Source: Flavobacterium sp. MK4S-17 (lineage in GTDB: Bacteria; Bacteroidota; Bacteroidia; Flavobacteriales; Flavobacteriaceae). Taken from it: a stretch of 64,000 nucleotides of DNA. The stretch is from positions 186,001 to 250,000 of the forward strand of contig NZ_WWEP01000001.1 in the NCBI RefSeq assembly GCF_009848495.1, in the 5' to 3' direction. Below, piece by piece: positions 8,975 through 17,925 of this stretch. A program made the translations under genes and the position numbers. The notes below the pieces were generated by a model. It made no database searches and was not told the DNA's origin. It saw nothing but the letters and a program-made list of their open reading frames with translations. Each line of letters starts with the position of its first letter. Position 1 is the first letter of the stretch.

Positions 8975-9557
8975 GGAAAAACTTAAAGGGTACAATGTAA
9001 TACTGGCTTCGGGCTCGCCAAGAAGGCAGCAGTATTTAAAGGAACTTGACATAGACTTTGAAGTAAGGCTTAAAGATGTTGAGGAGATTTATCCCGAAAC
9101 ACTTAGAGGTGCGGAAATTACCGATTTCCTGGCCCTGTTAAAAGCTTCTGCTTTAACGGATATTGCAGGTAATGATATAGTAATTACCAGTGATACTATT
9201 GTATGGTACAACAATAGAGCTTTAGGGAAACCGAAGGATTATGACGATGCGTTGGCCATGCTTACTGCCCTTTCGGGTAATACGCATAAAGTAATTACAT
9301 CCGTTTGTTTAAAAACCATAAATAACACTGTAGTTTTTAACGAAACAACCAGTGTTACATTTAATACGTTAAGTGAAGAGGAAATAAAATATTACCTTGA
9401 TAATTATAAGCCTTTTGACAAGGCGGGTGCCTATGGCATACAGGAATGGATAGGGCTTGTTGCCATAGCTGAAATACAAGGCTCGTATGCCAATGTGGTA
9501 GGGCTGCCGATAGATAAATTATATCACCATTTAAAAGAAATAGCTTTCGGTATATGA
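8967..9557 (+). CDS. maf: Maf-family nucleotide pyrophosphatase
   Basis: 196 residues. Maf/YhdE-type house-cleaning pyrophosphatase acting on non-canonical nucleoside triphosphates, formerly called a septum formation inhibitor. The N-terminal signature ILASGSPRRQQYL (residues 12-24) is intact, as are the conserved SDTIVW and GKPKDYDDA blocks and the DKAGAYGIQ segment near residue 150. The start overlaps the end of the UbiA-like gene and the stop overlaps the next start (ATGA), so this run is tightly coupled. Confidence 0.93.
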   Translation: MLREKLKGYNVILASGSPRRQQYLKELDIDFEVRLKDVEEIYPETLRGAEITDFLALLKASALTDIAGNDIVITSDTIVWYNNRALGKPKDYDDALAMLTALSGNTHKVITSVCLKTINNTVVFNETTSVTFNTLSEEEIKYYLDNYKPFDKAGAYGIQEWIGLVAIAEIQGSYANVVGLPIDKLYHHLKEIAFGI

Positions 9558-10081
9558 TGAGCCAAGAATATTTTACCCCGGCAGTAAGCACCATAATCGC
9601 TTTGGCTTTTTTTGGGTTGCTCAGCATCCTTATAAAAAAGTTTACAGGCAGGTATGCGCGCATCTCCCATTTATCCGAGCACAGGACAAACCTGATATCA
9701 AAGTATATAGATATTTTAATGACCATACTGCTGTGCATAGTAATTTTTGCTATATGGGGCGTAAAAACAGAGCAGCTTTATGCATTATTCTCAGCAACAT
9801 TTGCTGTAATAGGCGTTGCATTCTTTGCACAATGGTCTATACTCAGCAATATCACTTCAGGCATTATCTTATTTTTTTCATTTCCCTTCCGAATAGGTGA
9901 TACTATAAAGATACACGATAAAGATTTTCCTATTGAGGCACAGATTGAGGATATAAAAGCATTTCACACCATATTACGAACGTCGGAAGGAGAACTGATT
10001 ACTTATCCAAACAGCCTGTTGCTGCAAAAAAGTGTAACCATTGTGCCTACAAAGCAGGAAGAAAAAGAATTTTACGATTAA
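9554..10081 (+). CDS. Small MscS-family mechanosensitive channel protein
   Basis: 175 residues, shorter than E. coli MscS (286). Two N-terminal membrane segments are followed by the pore helix and beta-domain signature AFFAQWSILSNITSGIILFF, then FPFRIGDTIKI (about residues 95-125), diagnostic of the MscS family. The C-terminal alpha/beta vestibule domain of MscS is mostly missing. It is expected in the inner membrane as an osmotic release valve. It overlaps maf by 4 bases and is 16 bases ahead of the deacetylase gene. Confidence 0.88.
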   Translation: MMSQEYFTPAVSTIIALAFFGLLSILIKKFTGRYARISHLSEHRTNLISKYIDILMTILLCIVIFAIWGVKTEQLYALFSATFAVIGVAFFAQWSILSNITSGIILFFSFPFRIGDTIKIHDKDFPIEAQIEDIKAFHTILRTSEGELITYPNSLLLQKSVTIVPTKQEEKEFYD

Positions 10082-10097
10082 AATACATTAATAAGCC

Positions 10098-12584
10098 ATG
10101 CAAAAATTATTTGCCTGTTTTTTTACCTTATGTTTTTTACAAGCCTTTTCGCAACCGGAAAAGCCTTCATCTGTTGAAATATACCATAAGCTGCAAAAGC
10201 TTAACTTTTTAGGTTCGGCACTTTATATAGCTGCACACCCTGACGATGAAAATACACGCTTAATTTCTTTTTTGGCTAATGAAGAAATGGCACGGACTGG
10301 TTACCTGTCACTAACCCGTGGCGATGGAGGTCAAAACCTTATAGGTTTGGAACTAAGGGAACTGTTGGGTGTAATACGCACGCAGGAACTTATCGAGGCG
10401 CGAAAAGTTGACGGAGGTGAACAGTTTTTCAGCAGGGCAAATGATTTCGGGTACTCTAAAATACCGGATGAAACGCTTGAAATATGGGATAAGGAAAAAG
10501 TATTGCAGGATATGGTTTGGATTATCCGTAAGTTCAGGCCGGATGTTATTATAAACCGTTTTGACCACAGGACTCCCGGCTCAACCCATGGGCACCATAC
10601 ATCTTCGGCCATGCTTACACAGGAGGCATATTACCTGGCTAATGATCCAAATTATGAACCACAGCAGTTAAAATATACAACCGTATGGCAGCCTAAAAGG
10701 GTATTGTTTAATGTTTCGTGGTGGTTTTTTGGAGGCAGGGAAAATTTTGAAAAAGCCGATAAATCTAAATACATAAATTTAAGCACAGGTACTTACTACC
10801 CTATGCTTGGGCTCTCCAATCAGGAAATTGCAGCATTAAGCCGAAGCAAGCATAAATCGCAGGGTTTTGGCACATCGGGTGCGCGGGGTGATGATATGGA
10901 ATACCTGGAGCTTATAAAAGGGGATAATTTAAAGGACAAACAAAACCTTTTTGAAGGTATTGATACCACATGGAACCGCGTAAAAAACGGCGCAGCCATT
11001 GGTGAGGCCATTTCAGCTATAATTAAAACATATGATTTTAAAAATCCTTCTGCTGCGCTTCCGGGGCTTATAGATGTTTATAACCAGATTAACAGCCTGG
11101 AAAACGGATACTGGAAAAATGTAAAGCTGGAGGAGTTAAAAACTATAATTGCTGCCTGCGCAGGCCTATATATGGAAGCCTACAGCGAAAGCCAGTCGGT
11201 TACCCCCGGCGGCAGTGTAAAAATGCACTGGGAAGCCATAAACCGCAGCAATGTGGAAATGACATTAAAATCTATTACAATTTTGCCACAAAACCGTACT
11301 ATTGAATTAAACCTGCCTTTAAAGGATAATGCAGGAAAAGAAGATGTTGCGGAAATAACTATACCTGTAGATGCGCAATACACCTCCCCTTACTGGCTTC
11401 AGGAAAAAGGTACTTCGGGGATGTATATTGTAAACGACCTGCAAAAAATAGGCAAACCTGATGTTATAAGGGAAACCGAAGCTGTTTTTACAGTTGAAAT
11501 AAATGGAACGCCAATATCATTTACCCGGCTTTTAACCCATAAACTTAATGATCCCGTTAAAGGGGAAACCTATCAGCCGCTTGACATAGTGCCACAGGTA
11601 ACAACCAGGATACTTAATAAAGTGCAGTTGTTTAAGGATAACAAACCGCAGACTGCTCTTGTAAAAATAACGGCAGGTAAAGACAATTGCAAAGGCAACC
11701 TGTTTTTTGAATTGCCTGATGGATGGAAAGTTTCTCCTTCATTCATTCCTTTTGAGCTCGACAGAAAGGGAAGTGAAACCGTAGTGAGTTTTGAAGTTAC
11801 CCCTCCACCCCACCCTGCCGAAGCTACAGCCAAAAGCATAGCTATAATAGATAACAGGCAGTATGACCGCGAGCAGGTTATAATAGATTACCCCCACATA
11901 AACATGCAGCAGGTGTTACTGCCATCAATAGCCCGGTTTACTAAGGCAGATTTAAAAATTAAAGGTGAAAAAATAGCCTATATAATGGGAGCCGGCGATA
12001 ACGTTCCCGAAAGCCTTAAGCAAATGGGATATGAAGTGGCACTATTAACCCCCGAAGCCATTTCTGCCGAAACACTTAACGGCTTTGATGCTGTAATTAT
12101 GGGTGTAAGGGCTTATAACGTTCTTGATGCGCTTGCCTTAAAACAACACATCCTGTTTAATTATGTGGAAAACGGCGGCAACCTTATAGTACAATATAAT
12201 ACAACAGGACATTTGGCAACAAGGGATATTGCGCCTTACCCTCTAAGGATTTCACGCGACAGGGTAACGGAAGAAGATGCAAAAGTTACCTTTTTAAACC
12301 CCACACACCCCGTGTTAAATTATCCAAATAAAATATCGCAAAAGGATTTTCAGGGATGGGTACAGGAACAGGGTTTATATTACCCTGATGAATGGGGAAA
12401 AGAGTTTACGCCGGTTATAGCATCTAACGATAAAGGCGAATCTCCTAAAAAAGGGGCTATACTGGTAGCCAGATATGGCAAAGGTTATTATATTTATACC
12501 GGGTTGAGCTTTTTCAGGGAACTGCCCGAAGGAGTTTCTGGTGCCTACAGGCTTATGGCTAACCTTATAGGTATTGGTAAATAG
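10098..12584 (+). CDS. Secreted PIG-L family deacetylase, multidomain
   Basis: 828 residues with a signal peptide (MQKLFACFFTLCFLQAFSQ). The N-terminal about 270 residues form a PIG-L/LmbE zinc deacetylase: AAHPDDENTRL near residues 46-56 and the third zinc ligand in THGHHTSS near residue 168. Members remove acetyl groups from N-acetyl sugars. The middle holds beta-sandwich regions, and the last about 220 residues resemble a class I glutamine-amidotransferase/ThuA-like fold (IMGAGDNVPESL and later segments), without an obvious catalytic Cys. A sodium/solute symporter follows after a small ORF, consistent with uptake of a released product. The substrate is unknown. Confidence 0.88.
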   Translation: MQKLFACFFTLCFLQAFSQPEKPSSVEIYHKLQKLNFLGSALYIAAHPDDENTRLISFLANEEMARTGYLSLTRGDGGQNLIGLELRELLGVIRTQELIEARKVDGGEQFFSRANDFGYSKIPDETLEIWDKEKVLQDMVWIIRKFRPDVIINRFDHRTPGSTHGHHTSSAMLTQEAYYLANDPNYEPQQLKYTTVWQPKRVLFNVSWWFFGGRENFEKADKSKYINLSTGTYYPMLGLSNQEIAALSRSKHKSQGFGTSGARGDDMEYLELIKGDNLKDKQNLFEGIDTTWNRVKNGAAIGEAISAIIKTYDFKNPSAALPGLIDVYNQINSLENGYWKNVKLEELKTIIAACAGLYMEAYSESQSVTPGGSVKMHWEAINRSNVEMTLKSITILPQNRTIELNLPLKDNAGKEDVAEITIPVDAQYTSPYWLQEKGTSGMYIVNDLQKIGKPDVIRETEAVFTVEINGTPISFTRLLTHKLNDPVKGETYQPLDIVPQVTTRILNKVQLFKDNKPQTALVKITAGKDNCKGNLFFELPDGWKVSPSFIPFELDRKGSETVVSFEVTPPPHPAEATAKSIAIIDNRQYDREQVIIDYPHINMQQVLLPSIARFTKADLKIKGEKIAYIMGAGDNVPESLKQMGYEVALLTPEAISAETLNGFDAVIMGVRAYNVLDALALKQHILFNYVENGGNLIVQYNTTGHLATRDIAPYPLRISRDRVTEEDAKVTFLNPTHPVLNYPNKISQKDFQGWVQEQGLYYPDEWGKEFTPVIASNDKGESPKKGAILVARYGKGYYIYTGLSFFRELPEGVSGAYRLMANLIGIGK

Positions 12585-12649
12585 CCTTGTCAATGTAACA
12601 AAAGAGGATTTTTAAAGTCCTATTTAATAACATAATAAAACACACGCAG

Positions 12650-12754
12650 ATGAAAGACAATCCCGGAAAATGGAAAAAAAGCTATTCGCTGGTATTGCTG
12701 CTAAATATCCTGTATATAGTGCTGTTTTATTTCATAATGCAAATATATACCTGA
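12650..12754 (+). CDS. 34-residue predicted membrane peptide
   Basis: Short ORF, ATG at 12650 to TGA at 12754. The peptide begins MKDNPGKWKKSYSLVLLLN and ends in a single hydrophobic helix, ILYIVLFYFIMQIYT. The positively charged N-terminus followed by one membrane span fits a small inner-membrane protein. It ends one base before the symporter ATG, a spacing that suggests translational coupling and a role as an accessory subunit, as small partners of transporters often have. Function is inferred from position only. Confidence 0.65.
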   Translation: MKDNPGKWKKSYSLVLLLNILYIVLFYFIMQIYT

Positions 12755-12755
12755 T

Positions 12756-14456
12756 ATGCAGGCATTAGACTGGATAATATTATGCGTAACCCTACTATTT
12801 ATAGTAGGCTATGGCGCAATAAAAACAAGAGGCAGTAAAAACGTTGAAGAATTTATACTGGGTAATAACGAAACCCCCTGGTGGACGGTAGGGCTTTCGG
12901 TTATGGCTACACAGGCCAGTGCTATTACCTTTCTTTCAACTCCGGGGCAGGCATACCATGACGGTATGGGCTTTGTTCAGTTTTATTTTGGGCTGCCACT
13001 GGCAATGATACTGATTTGTATAACATTTATACCCATATTCCACAAGTTAAAGGTTTTTACGGCCTATGAGTTTTTAGAACAGCGATTCGATATAAAAACC
13101 CGTACACTTGCCTCCCTTATATTTCTTATACAACGGGGACTGGGCACAGGGCTTACCATATATGCACCCTCAATAATACTTTCCTCGCTATTAGGGTGGA
13201 ACCTTAATTTTATGAACCTCATGATTGGGGTACTTATTATTATTTATACGGTTTCAGGGGGCACGAGGGCAGTTAACGTTACACACAAGCAGCAAATGTT
13301 TGTTATTATGAGTGGTATGTTCATTACTTTTTTCCTTATACTGAGTTACCTGCCTGATGAATTGAGTTTTAATAATGTTTTGCATATAGCAGGCGCGAAT
13401 GATAAGCTTAATATACTTGACTTTTCTTTTGACCCCGAAAAGCGATATACGATATGGAGCGGTATTGCCGGTGGCTTTTTTCTTGCCCTTGCCTATTTTG
13501 GCACCGACCAATCTCAGGTGCAGCGTTACCTTTCGGGCAGGTCAGTAAAAGAAAGCCAGATGGGGTTAATAATGAACGGGCTTTTAAAGGTACCGATGCA
13601 GTTCTTTATATTGCTTATAGGCGTAATGGTATTTATATTTTTTCAGTTCCATTCTGCGCCGCTGCATTTTAATCCTAATAATGTAAAATCTGTAAACAGT
13701 TCGGTTTACAAAGCCGATTATGATGTACTGGAAAAACAGCTTGCTGCCGTTGCCGAAGAAAAAAAGGAAATCAGCATGCTTTATGTTAACCAGCTGCACC
13801 AGGATTATGATAATAAGGAGCTACATAACCGAATGGTAGCCCTTAATACAAGGGAAAAGGATTTAAGGGACAAGGCAAAAGACCTGATAAACAAAGTGGA
13901 CAGCAATGCCGAAACGAATGATAAGGATTATGTATTCCTTTACTTTATAATTAATTTTTTACCTAAAGGCTTAGTCGGGCTGCTTTTGGCAGTAATATTC
14001 TCGGCAGCCATGTCATCATCGGCATCTGGCTTAAATGCGCTGGCATCTACCACGACTATTGATATTTACAGAAGAAATATAAAAACACCTAAATCAGAAA
14101 AGCACTATGTAAATGCCACCAAAGCCTTTACCCTGCTTTGGGGTATTATTGCCATATTGTTTGCCTGCGTGGGTACACTTTTTGAAAACCTTATCCAGCT
14201 TGTGAATATAATAGGTTCAATATTTTACGGTACAGTCCTTGGCGTTTTCCTGGTTGCTTTTTATATAAAATATGTAAAAGCACAGGCAATGTTTTGGGGA
14301 GCCCTGATTACACAGGTAGCAGTTATTTATATATATATGATTGATATTGTCAGCTTTTTATGGCTTAATATTATAGGTGCGGTACTGGCTATTTTGCTAT
14401 CCATGCTTTTACAAATGTTTATTAACGGTTCAGGAGGAAAGTTAAAAACAGCATAA
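12756..14456 (+). CDS. Sodium:solute symporter (SSS family)
   Basis: 566 residues with about 13-14 membrane segments. SSS-family features include the N-terminal GNNETPWWTVGLSVMATQAS (about residues 37-56), the region AYFGTDQSQVQRYLSGRS (about 245-262) matching the family's Q-x-x-QR-Y block, and SAAMSSSASGLNALASTTTIDIY near residue 420. A charged cytoplasmic or periplasmic insertion of about 90 residues (about 310-390) separates two spans. The substrate cannot be told from sequence. Position after the PIG-L deacetylase suggests a sugar, amino-sugar or similar solute. A bidirectional hairpin follows. Confidence 0.92.
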   Translation: MQALDWIILCVTLLFIVGYGAIKTRGSKNVEEFILGNNETPWWTVGLSVMATQASAITFLSTPGQAYHDGMGFVQFYFGLPLAMILICITFIPIFHKLKVFTAYEFLEQRFDIKTRTLASLIFLIQRGLGTGLTIYAPSIILSSLLGWNLNFMNLMIGVLIIIYTVSGGTRAVNVTHKQQMFVIMSGMFITFFLILSYLPDELSFNNVLHIAGANDKLNILDFSFDPEKRYTIWSGIAGGFFLALAYFGTDQSQVQRYLSGRSVKESQMGLIMNGLLKVPMQFFILLIGVMVFIFFQFHSAPLHFNPNNVKSVNSSVYKADYDVLEKQLAAVAEEKKEISMLYVNQLHQDYDNKELHNRMVALNTREKDLRDKAKDLINKVDSNAETNDKDYVFLYFIINFLPKGLVGLLLAVIFSAAMSSSASGLNALASTTTIDIYRRNIKTPKSEKHYVNATKAFTLLWGIIAILFACVGTLFENLIQLVNIIGSIFYGTVLGVFLVAFYIKYVKAQAMFWGALITQVAVIYIYMIDIVSFLWLNIIGAVLAILLSMLLQMFINGSGGKLKTA

Positions 14457-14487
14457 AAAAAGCCAGCTAAATAGCTGGCTTTTTTTA
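14455..14487. terminator. Bidirectional terminator
   Basis: 9-bp stem AGCCAGCTA (14461-14469) with its complement (14472-14480), flanked by A6 and T7, between convergent genes. It can serve both strands. Confidence 0.85.
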
Positions 14488-14502
14488 TAAGCTGAAGATA
14501 AA

Positions 14503-15357
14503 TTATTTCTTGCTCCACTCCTGTATAGAGTCTTTATTCATTTTCACATAATCGGCGTTATTTGCTTTTTCAGAAGCAGCCAAAGATAGTTTAGCTGTTT
14601 CAATAGCTCCTTTTTTATCACCCATTTTAGCCTGTATAAGCGATTTTTGTCTTAGGTAATAAAACGGTACATCCTGTCCTTTAGGTATCCTTTCAATAGC
14701 AGTATTCATCCAGTTTAACGCCTTATTTAAATCACCGTTTGATTGGTAGTAATACTGTGCTGCAGCAAAATATTCATTCCCTGTAGGGCCAGACATGGCT
14801 TCTTCAATACTTTTTAATGCCATAGCTTTAGTAGGCACTTCAAATTTTACAGCTACCATTGTTTTTTCCCATGCAATTTCAAGGTAACCATAATCATAAT
14901 CAAGGTTATTAACCCCAATTGTGAGCGTTTCTACATTCCTTGAAAGGAATTCAGGCTTTACTGTTGTCCTTAAAGCCTCTTTTTTATCATCCCATTTTTC
15001 AGGAAGGCCCCAATTGTTGGTATCCGTATAAAATATTACATCCCAACTGTCTGCTTTAGGCTGTGTATATAAAGCATATTTACCTGCTTTAAGCGTTTTC
15101 CCGCCAATTACCACATCATCGCTAAAAGAAATTACAGTATTGGCGTTAGCGCCGGTTCTCCATAATCTGCCGAAAGGAACCAACTCTCCATATACCGACC
15201 TACCCCTTGCACTTGGGCGGGAATATTCTATTTTAACATCTGTTAACCCTACTGTCTGCTCAATATGTGCTGAAGGGCTTGCCTGTGGTGTGCGTATCTG
15301 GGCCTCACTAAAAGTTAATGCCAGTAAAAAGGCACCTGTAATCAATAATTTTTTCAT
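14503..15357 (-). CDS. DUF2911 protein, secreted
   Basis: 284 residues with a signal peptide (LLITGAFLLALTFSEAQ). The DUF2911 domain covers about residues 25-170, with characteristic blocks VKIEYSRPSARGRSVYGELV, FGRLWRTGANANT, and GKYALYTQP. The C-terminal about 100 residues look like two to three TPR-like helical pairs (GNEYFAAAQYYYQSNGDLNKAL and following). DUF2911 proteins are widespread in Bacteroidota, are exported, and have no established function. It is a single gene ending at a shared terminator. Confidence 0.9.
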   Translation of the reverse strand: MKKLLITGAFLLALTFSEAQIRTPQASPSAHIEQTVGLTDVKIEYSRPSARGRSVYGELVPFGRLWRTGANANTVISFSDDVVIGGKTLKAGKYALYTQPKADSWDVIFYTDTNNWGLPEKWDDKKEALRTTVKPEFLSRNVETLTIGVNNLDYDYGYLEIAWEKTMVAVKFEVPTKAMALKSIEEAMSGPTGNEYFAAAQYYYQSNGDLNKALNWMNTAIERIPKGQDVPFYYLRQKSLIQAKMGDKKGAIETAKLSLAASEKANNADYVKMNKDSIQEWSKK

Positions 15358-15508
15358 ATACTCTTGTGTTTTATTTTTTGGATAAAATTACTGCACGAAG
15401 TTAAAAATAATAGTCCTTACAATTGTTAAAAAACATTAAAAACCTTACATAAGTTACAGTATTATCGTATTGCGTTTCTTAATTTCACATTACAAATAAC
15501 CGTACTAT

Positions 15509-15970
15509 ATGCTGTATTCGCTTCACACAAAACAAAAATTGCCTATTTCTTTGGAACAGGCATGGGATTTTATATCAAACCCTAAAAACCTTGCTGTAAT
15601 TACACCTGACAGTATGGGTTTTAAAACCTTATCGGGCGACGAAAGGAAAATGTATCCGGGGCAGATTATACATTATACCGTTACCCCGATTTTAGGAATA
15701 AAGCTACAATGGGTTACAGAGATTACCCATGTTGTGGATAAAGCTTTTTTTGTTGATGAACAGCGATACGGCCCTTATAAGTTTTGGCACCACAAACATT
15801 TTTTAAAAGAAATTCCAGGAGGTACTGAGATGGAAGATATTGTACATTACAAGCTGCCTTATGGTTTTTTAGGAAGGTTTATGCATCCGCTTTTGGTTCG
15901 CCCAAAGCTGGAGGAAATTTTTGAGTACAGGCATAAAAAACTGGTTGCGCTTTTTGGCGAAATGAAATAA
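15509..15970 (+). CDS. SRPBCC-family ligand-binding protein
   Basis: 153 residues with the START/Bet v1-like fold: a beta-strand start (YSLHTKQKLPI), a helix (SLEQAWDFISNPKNLAVITP), and a long C-terminal helix (PKLEEIFEYRHKKLVALFG). These are hydrophobic ligand-binding or polyketide-cyclase-like proteins, and the ligand is unknown. The gene is 7 bases upstream of the photolyase gene, an association seen repeatedly in Bacteroidota, suggesting coregulation with light-damage repair. Confidence 0.85.
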   Translation: MLYSLHTKQKLPISLEQAWDFISNPKNLAVITPDSMGFKTLSGDERKMYPGQIIHYTVTPILGIKLQWVTEITHVVDKAFFVDEQRYGPYKFWHHKHFLKEIPGGTEMEDIVHYKLPYGFLGRFMHPLLVRPKLEEIFEYRHKKLVALFGEMK

Positions 15971-15977
15971 GTATATT

Positions 15978-17261
15978 ATGGTTATATTTTGGTTCAGGAG
16001 GGATTTAAGGATTGAGGATAATACTGCGCTTTACCATGCGCTTAATGATAGTACAGAGGTTTTACCAATATTTATATTCGATAAAAATATACTGCAGGAA
16101 CTGCCAAAGGATGATGCAAGGATAACATTTATACATAAATTATTGCAGGATGTAAATACTGAACTGAAAAAACACAATAAATCGCTTGCTGTTTTTTTTG
16201 ATACTCCACAAAATGTATTTAAAAAGCTTATTGAAGAGAATGCTATTAAAGCGGTATATACCAACCATGATTACGAACCTTATGCCATAAAACGGGATAA
16301 AAAAATTGGCAGTTTGCTTAAAGAAAACAACATAGATTTTCACACCTATAAAGACCAGGTTATTTTTGAAAAAGACGAAGTAACCAAAGATGATGGCTCG
16401 CCTTATGTAGTATATACACCTTACATGAAAAAATGGAAGGAAAATTTTAAAAAAGCAGATGTAAGGCAGCACCACCCTGAAAATAAACTAAAAAATATTG
16501 CAGCACACTCCTACCCTTTTCTTAAACTTGACGATATAGGTTTTAAGGAAGCTTCCTTACAGCCTGAACATTACGATATTTCCAAAAGCCTTATTGATGA
16601 TTATGAGGATAACCGTAATTTCCCCGCCACACAGGGTACTTCAAGGCTTAGCCCTTATCTTCGTTTTGGTGCTGTAAGCATAAGGGAAATGGTTAAAAAC
16701 GCTATGGAAAGCAAAAACGAAACTTTTCTTAATGAGCTTATCTGGAGGGAGTTCTTTATGCAGATATTATGGCACTATCCTGAAACCGTAAATAAAAGTT
16801 TCCGTCCCCAATATGATACTATTAAATGGAGAAATAACGAAACGGAATTTAAGGCCTGGTGCGAAGGGAAAACCGGTTATGCCTTTGTAGATGCAGGTAT
16901 GCGTGAGCTTAACAATACCGGCTACATGCACAACAGGGTAAGGCTTGTAGTTTCAAGCTTTTTGTGCAAACATTTATTAATTGACTGGCGATGGGGCGAA
17001 ACTTATTTTGCGCAAAAATTATTTGATTATGAACAGTCCAGTAATGTGGGCAACTGGCAATGGGCAGCAGGCAGTGGCACTGATGCTGCGCCTTACTTTC
17101 GTATTTTTAACCCTATGGAGCAGGCAAAGAAGTTTGATAAAGACCTGAAATATATTAAAAAATGGGTTCCTGAATTTGAGGAACTGGACTACCGCCCCAT
17201 AGTAGAACATAAAGAGGCAAGGGAACGTGCCCTGAAAGTTTATAAAGAGGCAGTCAGCTAA
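15978..17261 (+). CDS. phrB: Class I deoxyribodipyrimidine photolyase
   Basis: 427 residues, the right length for a bacterial class I CPD photolyase/cryptochrome. The N-terminal photolyase alpha/beta domain starts IFWFRRDLRIEDNTAL. The FAD-binding C-terminal domain shows GTSRLSPYLRFGAVSIREM (about residue 215), WREFFMQILWHYP (about 255), and GMRELNNTGYMHNRVRL with GNWQWAAGSGTDAAPYFRIF (about 310-375). These match the FAD pocket and the tryptophan-rich electron-transfer region. It uses light energy to reverse cyclobutane pyrimidine dimers. Its stop codon overlaps the stop codon of the convergent HAD gene. Confidence 0.93.
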   Translation: MVIFWFRRDLRIEDNTALYHALNDSTEVLPIFIFDKNILQELPKDDARITFIHKLLQDVNTELKKHNKSLAVFFDTPQNVFKKLIEENAIKAVYTNHDYEPYAIKRDKKIGSLLKENNIDFHTYKDQVIFEKDEVTKDDGSPYVVYTPYMKKWKENFKKADVRQHHPENKLKNIAAHSYPFLKLDDIGFKEASLQPEHYDISKSLIDDYEDNRNFPATQGTSRLSPYLRFGAVSIREMVKNAMESKNETFLNELIWREFFMQILWHYPETVNKSFRPQYDTIKWRNNETEFKAWCEGKTGYAFVDAGMRELNNTGYMHNRVRLVVSSFLCKHLLIDWRWGETYFAQKLFDYEQSSNVGNWQWAAGSGTDAAPYFRIFNPMEQAKKFDKDLKYIKKWVPEFEELDYRPIVEHKEARERALKVYKEAVS

Positions 17262-17917
17262 TTGTTTATATTCCTGATTATATCAAAGTTGAGCTGGCTA
17301 AAATCGGTTATTACCCTATCAGCTTCGGATGTATCCTGTAAAATGGTATGGCCGCTTTTGTACCCAATACAGTAAATACCGGCGGCTTTTGCGGCTTTAA
17401 TACCATTTGTACTGTCTTCTATAACAATACACTGCTCTTTAGGGAAGCCTGATTTTTCAGCAGCTTCATTAAATATGGCAGGATGCGGCTTGCTGTATTC
17501 AAAATCCTCACCGCTTATTTTGGCATAAAAGTAAGGATGAAGCTCAAAACGTGTAAACACTTTTTCAATTTTCCTTTTGGAAGCCGATGATGCCAGTATT
17601 AATTTCATTCCTTTATTATGGAGTTCCATAATGAGTTGTTTTACACCGGGCATCAGGTCAAGGTCTTCTGCTTTGTCGAAAGCGTCAAAATAATATTTAT
17701 ATTTTTCCTCAAGCAATTCTTCGTGGGTTAGCTTAAGTTTGTATATATCCTTTAACTTTTGTACAATATTCTTATCAGAATTTCCCATAAATGTGGCATA
17801 CACATCATCAGGTACAGTTATGTTAAGTGCTTTATACATTTCCTGGTTGGCACGGTAGCCTATAGGCTCTGTATTAACCACTACCCCATCCATGTCAAAT
17901 ATTACACAGTTTATCAT
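17258..17917 (-). CDS. HAD-superfamily hydrolase, beta-phosphoglucomutase-like
   Basis: 219 residues, class IA HAD phosphatase with a helical cap. Motif I is FDMDGVVVNTEP (residues 7-18), motif II is ILASSAS near residue 110, and the late motif is IVIEDSTNGIKAAKAAG near 170. Closest in style to beta-phosphoglucomutase/sugar-phosphate phosphatases. It is the second copy of a tandem pair: the upstream gene encodes a protein with the same motifs and length. The stop codon overlaps that of the convergent photolyase gene, leaving no room for a terminator between them. Confidence 0.9.
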   Translation of the reverse strand: MINCVIFDMDGVVVNTEPIGYRANQEMYKALNITVPDDVYATFMGNSDKNIVQKLKDIYKLKLTHEELLEEKYKYYFDAFDKAEDLDLMPGVKQLIMELHNKGMKLILASSASKRKIEKVFTRFELHPYFYAKISGEDFEYSKPHPAIFNEAAEKSGFPKEQCIVIEDSTNGIKAAKAAGIYCIGYKSGHTILQDTSEADRVITDFSQLNFDIIRNINN

Positions 17918-17925
17918 TAATGCTG

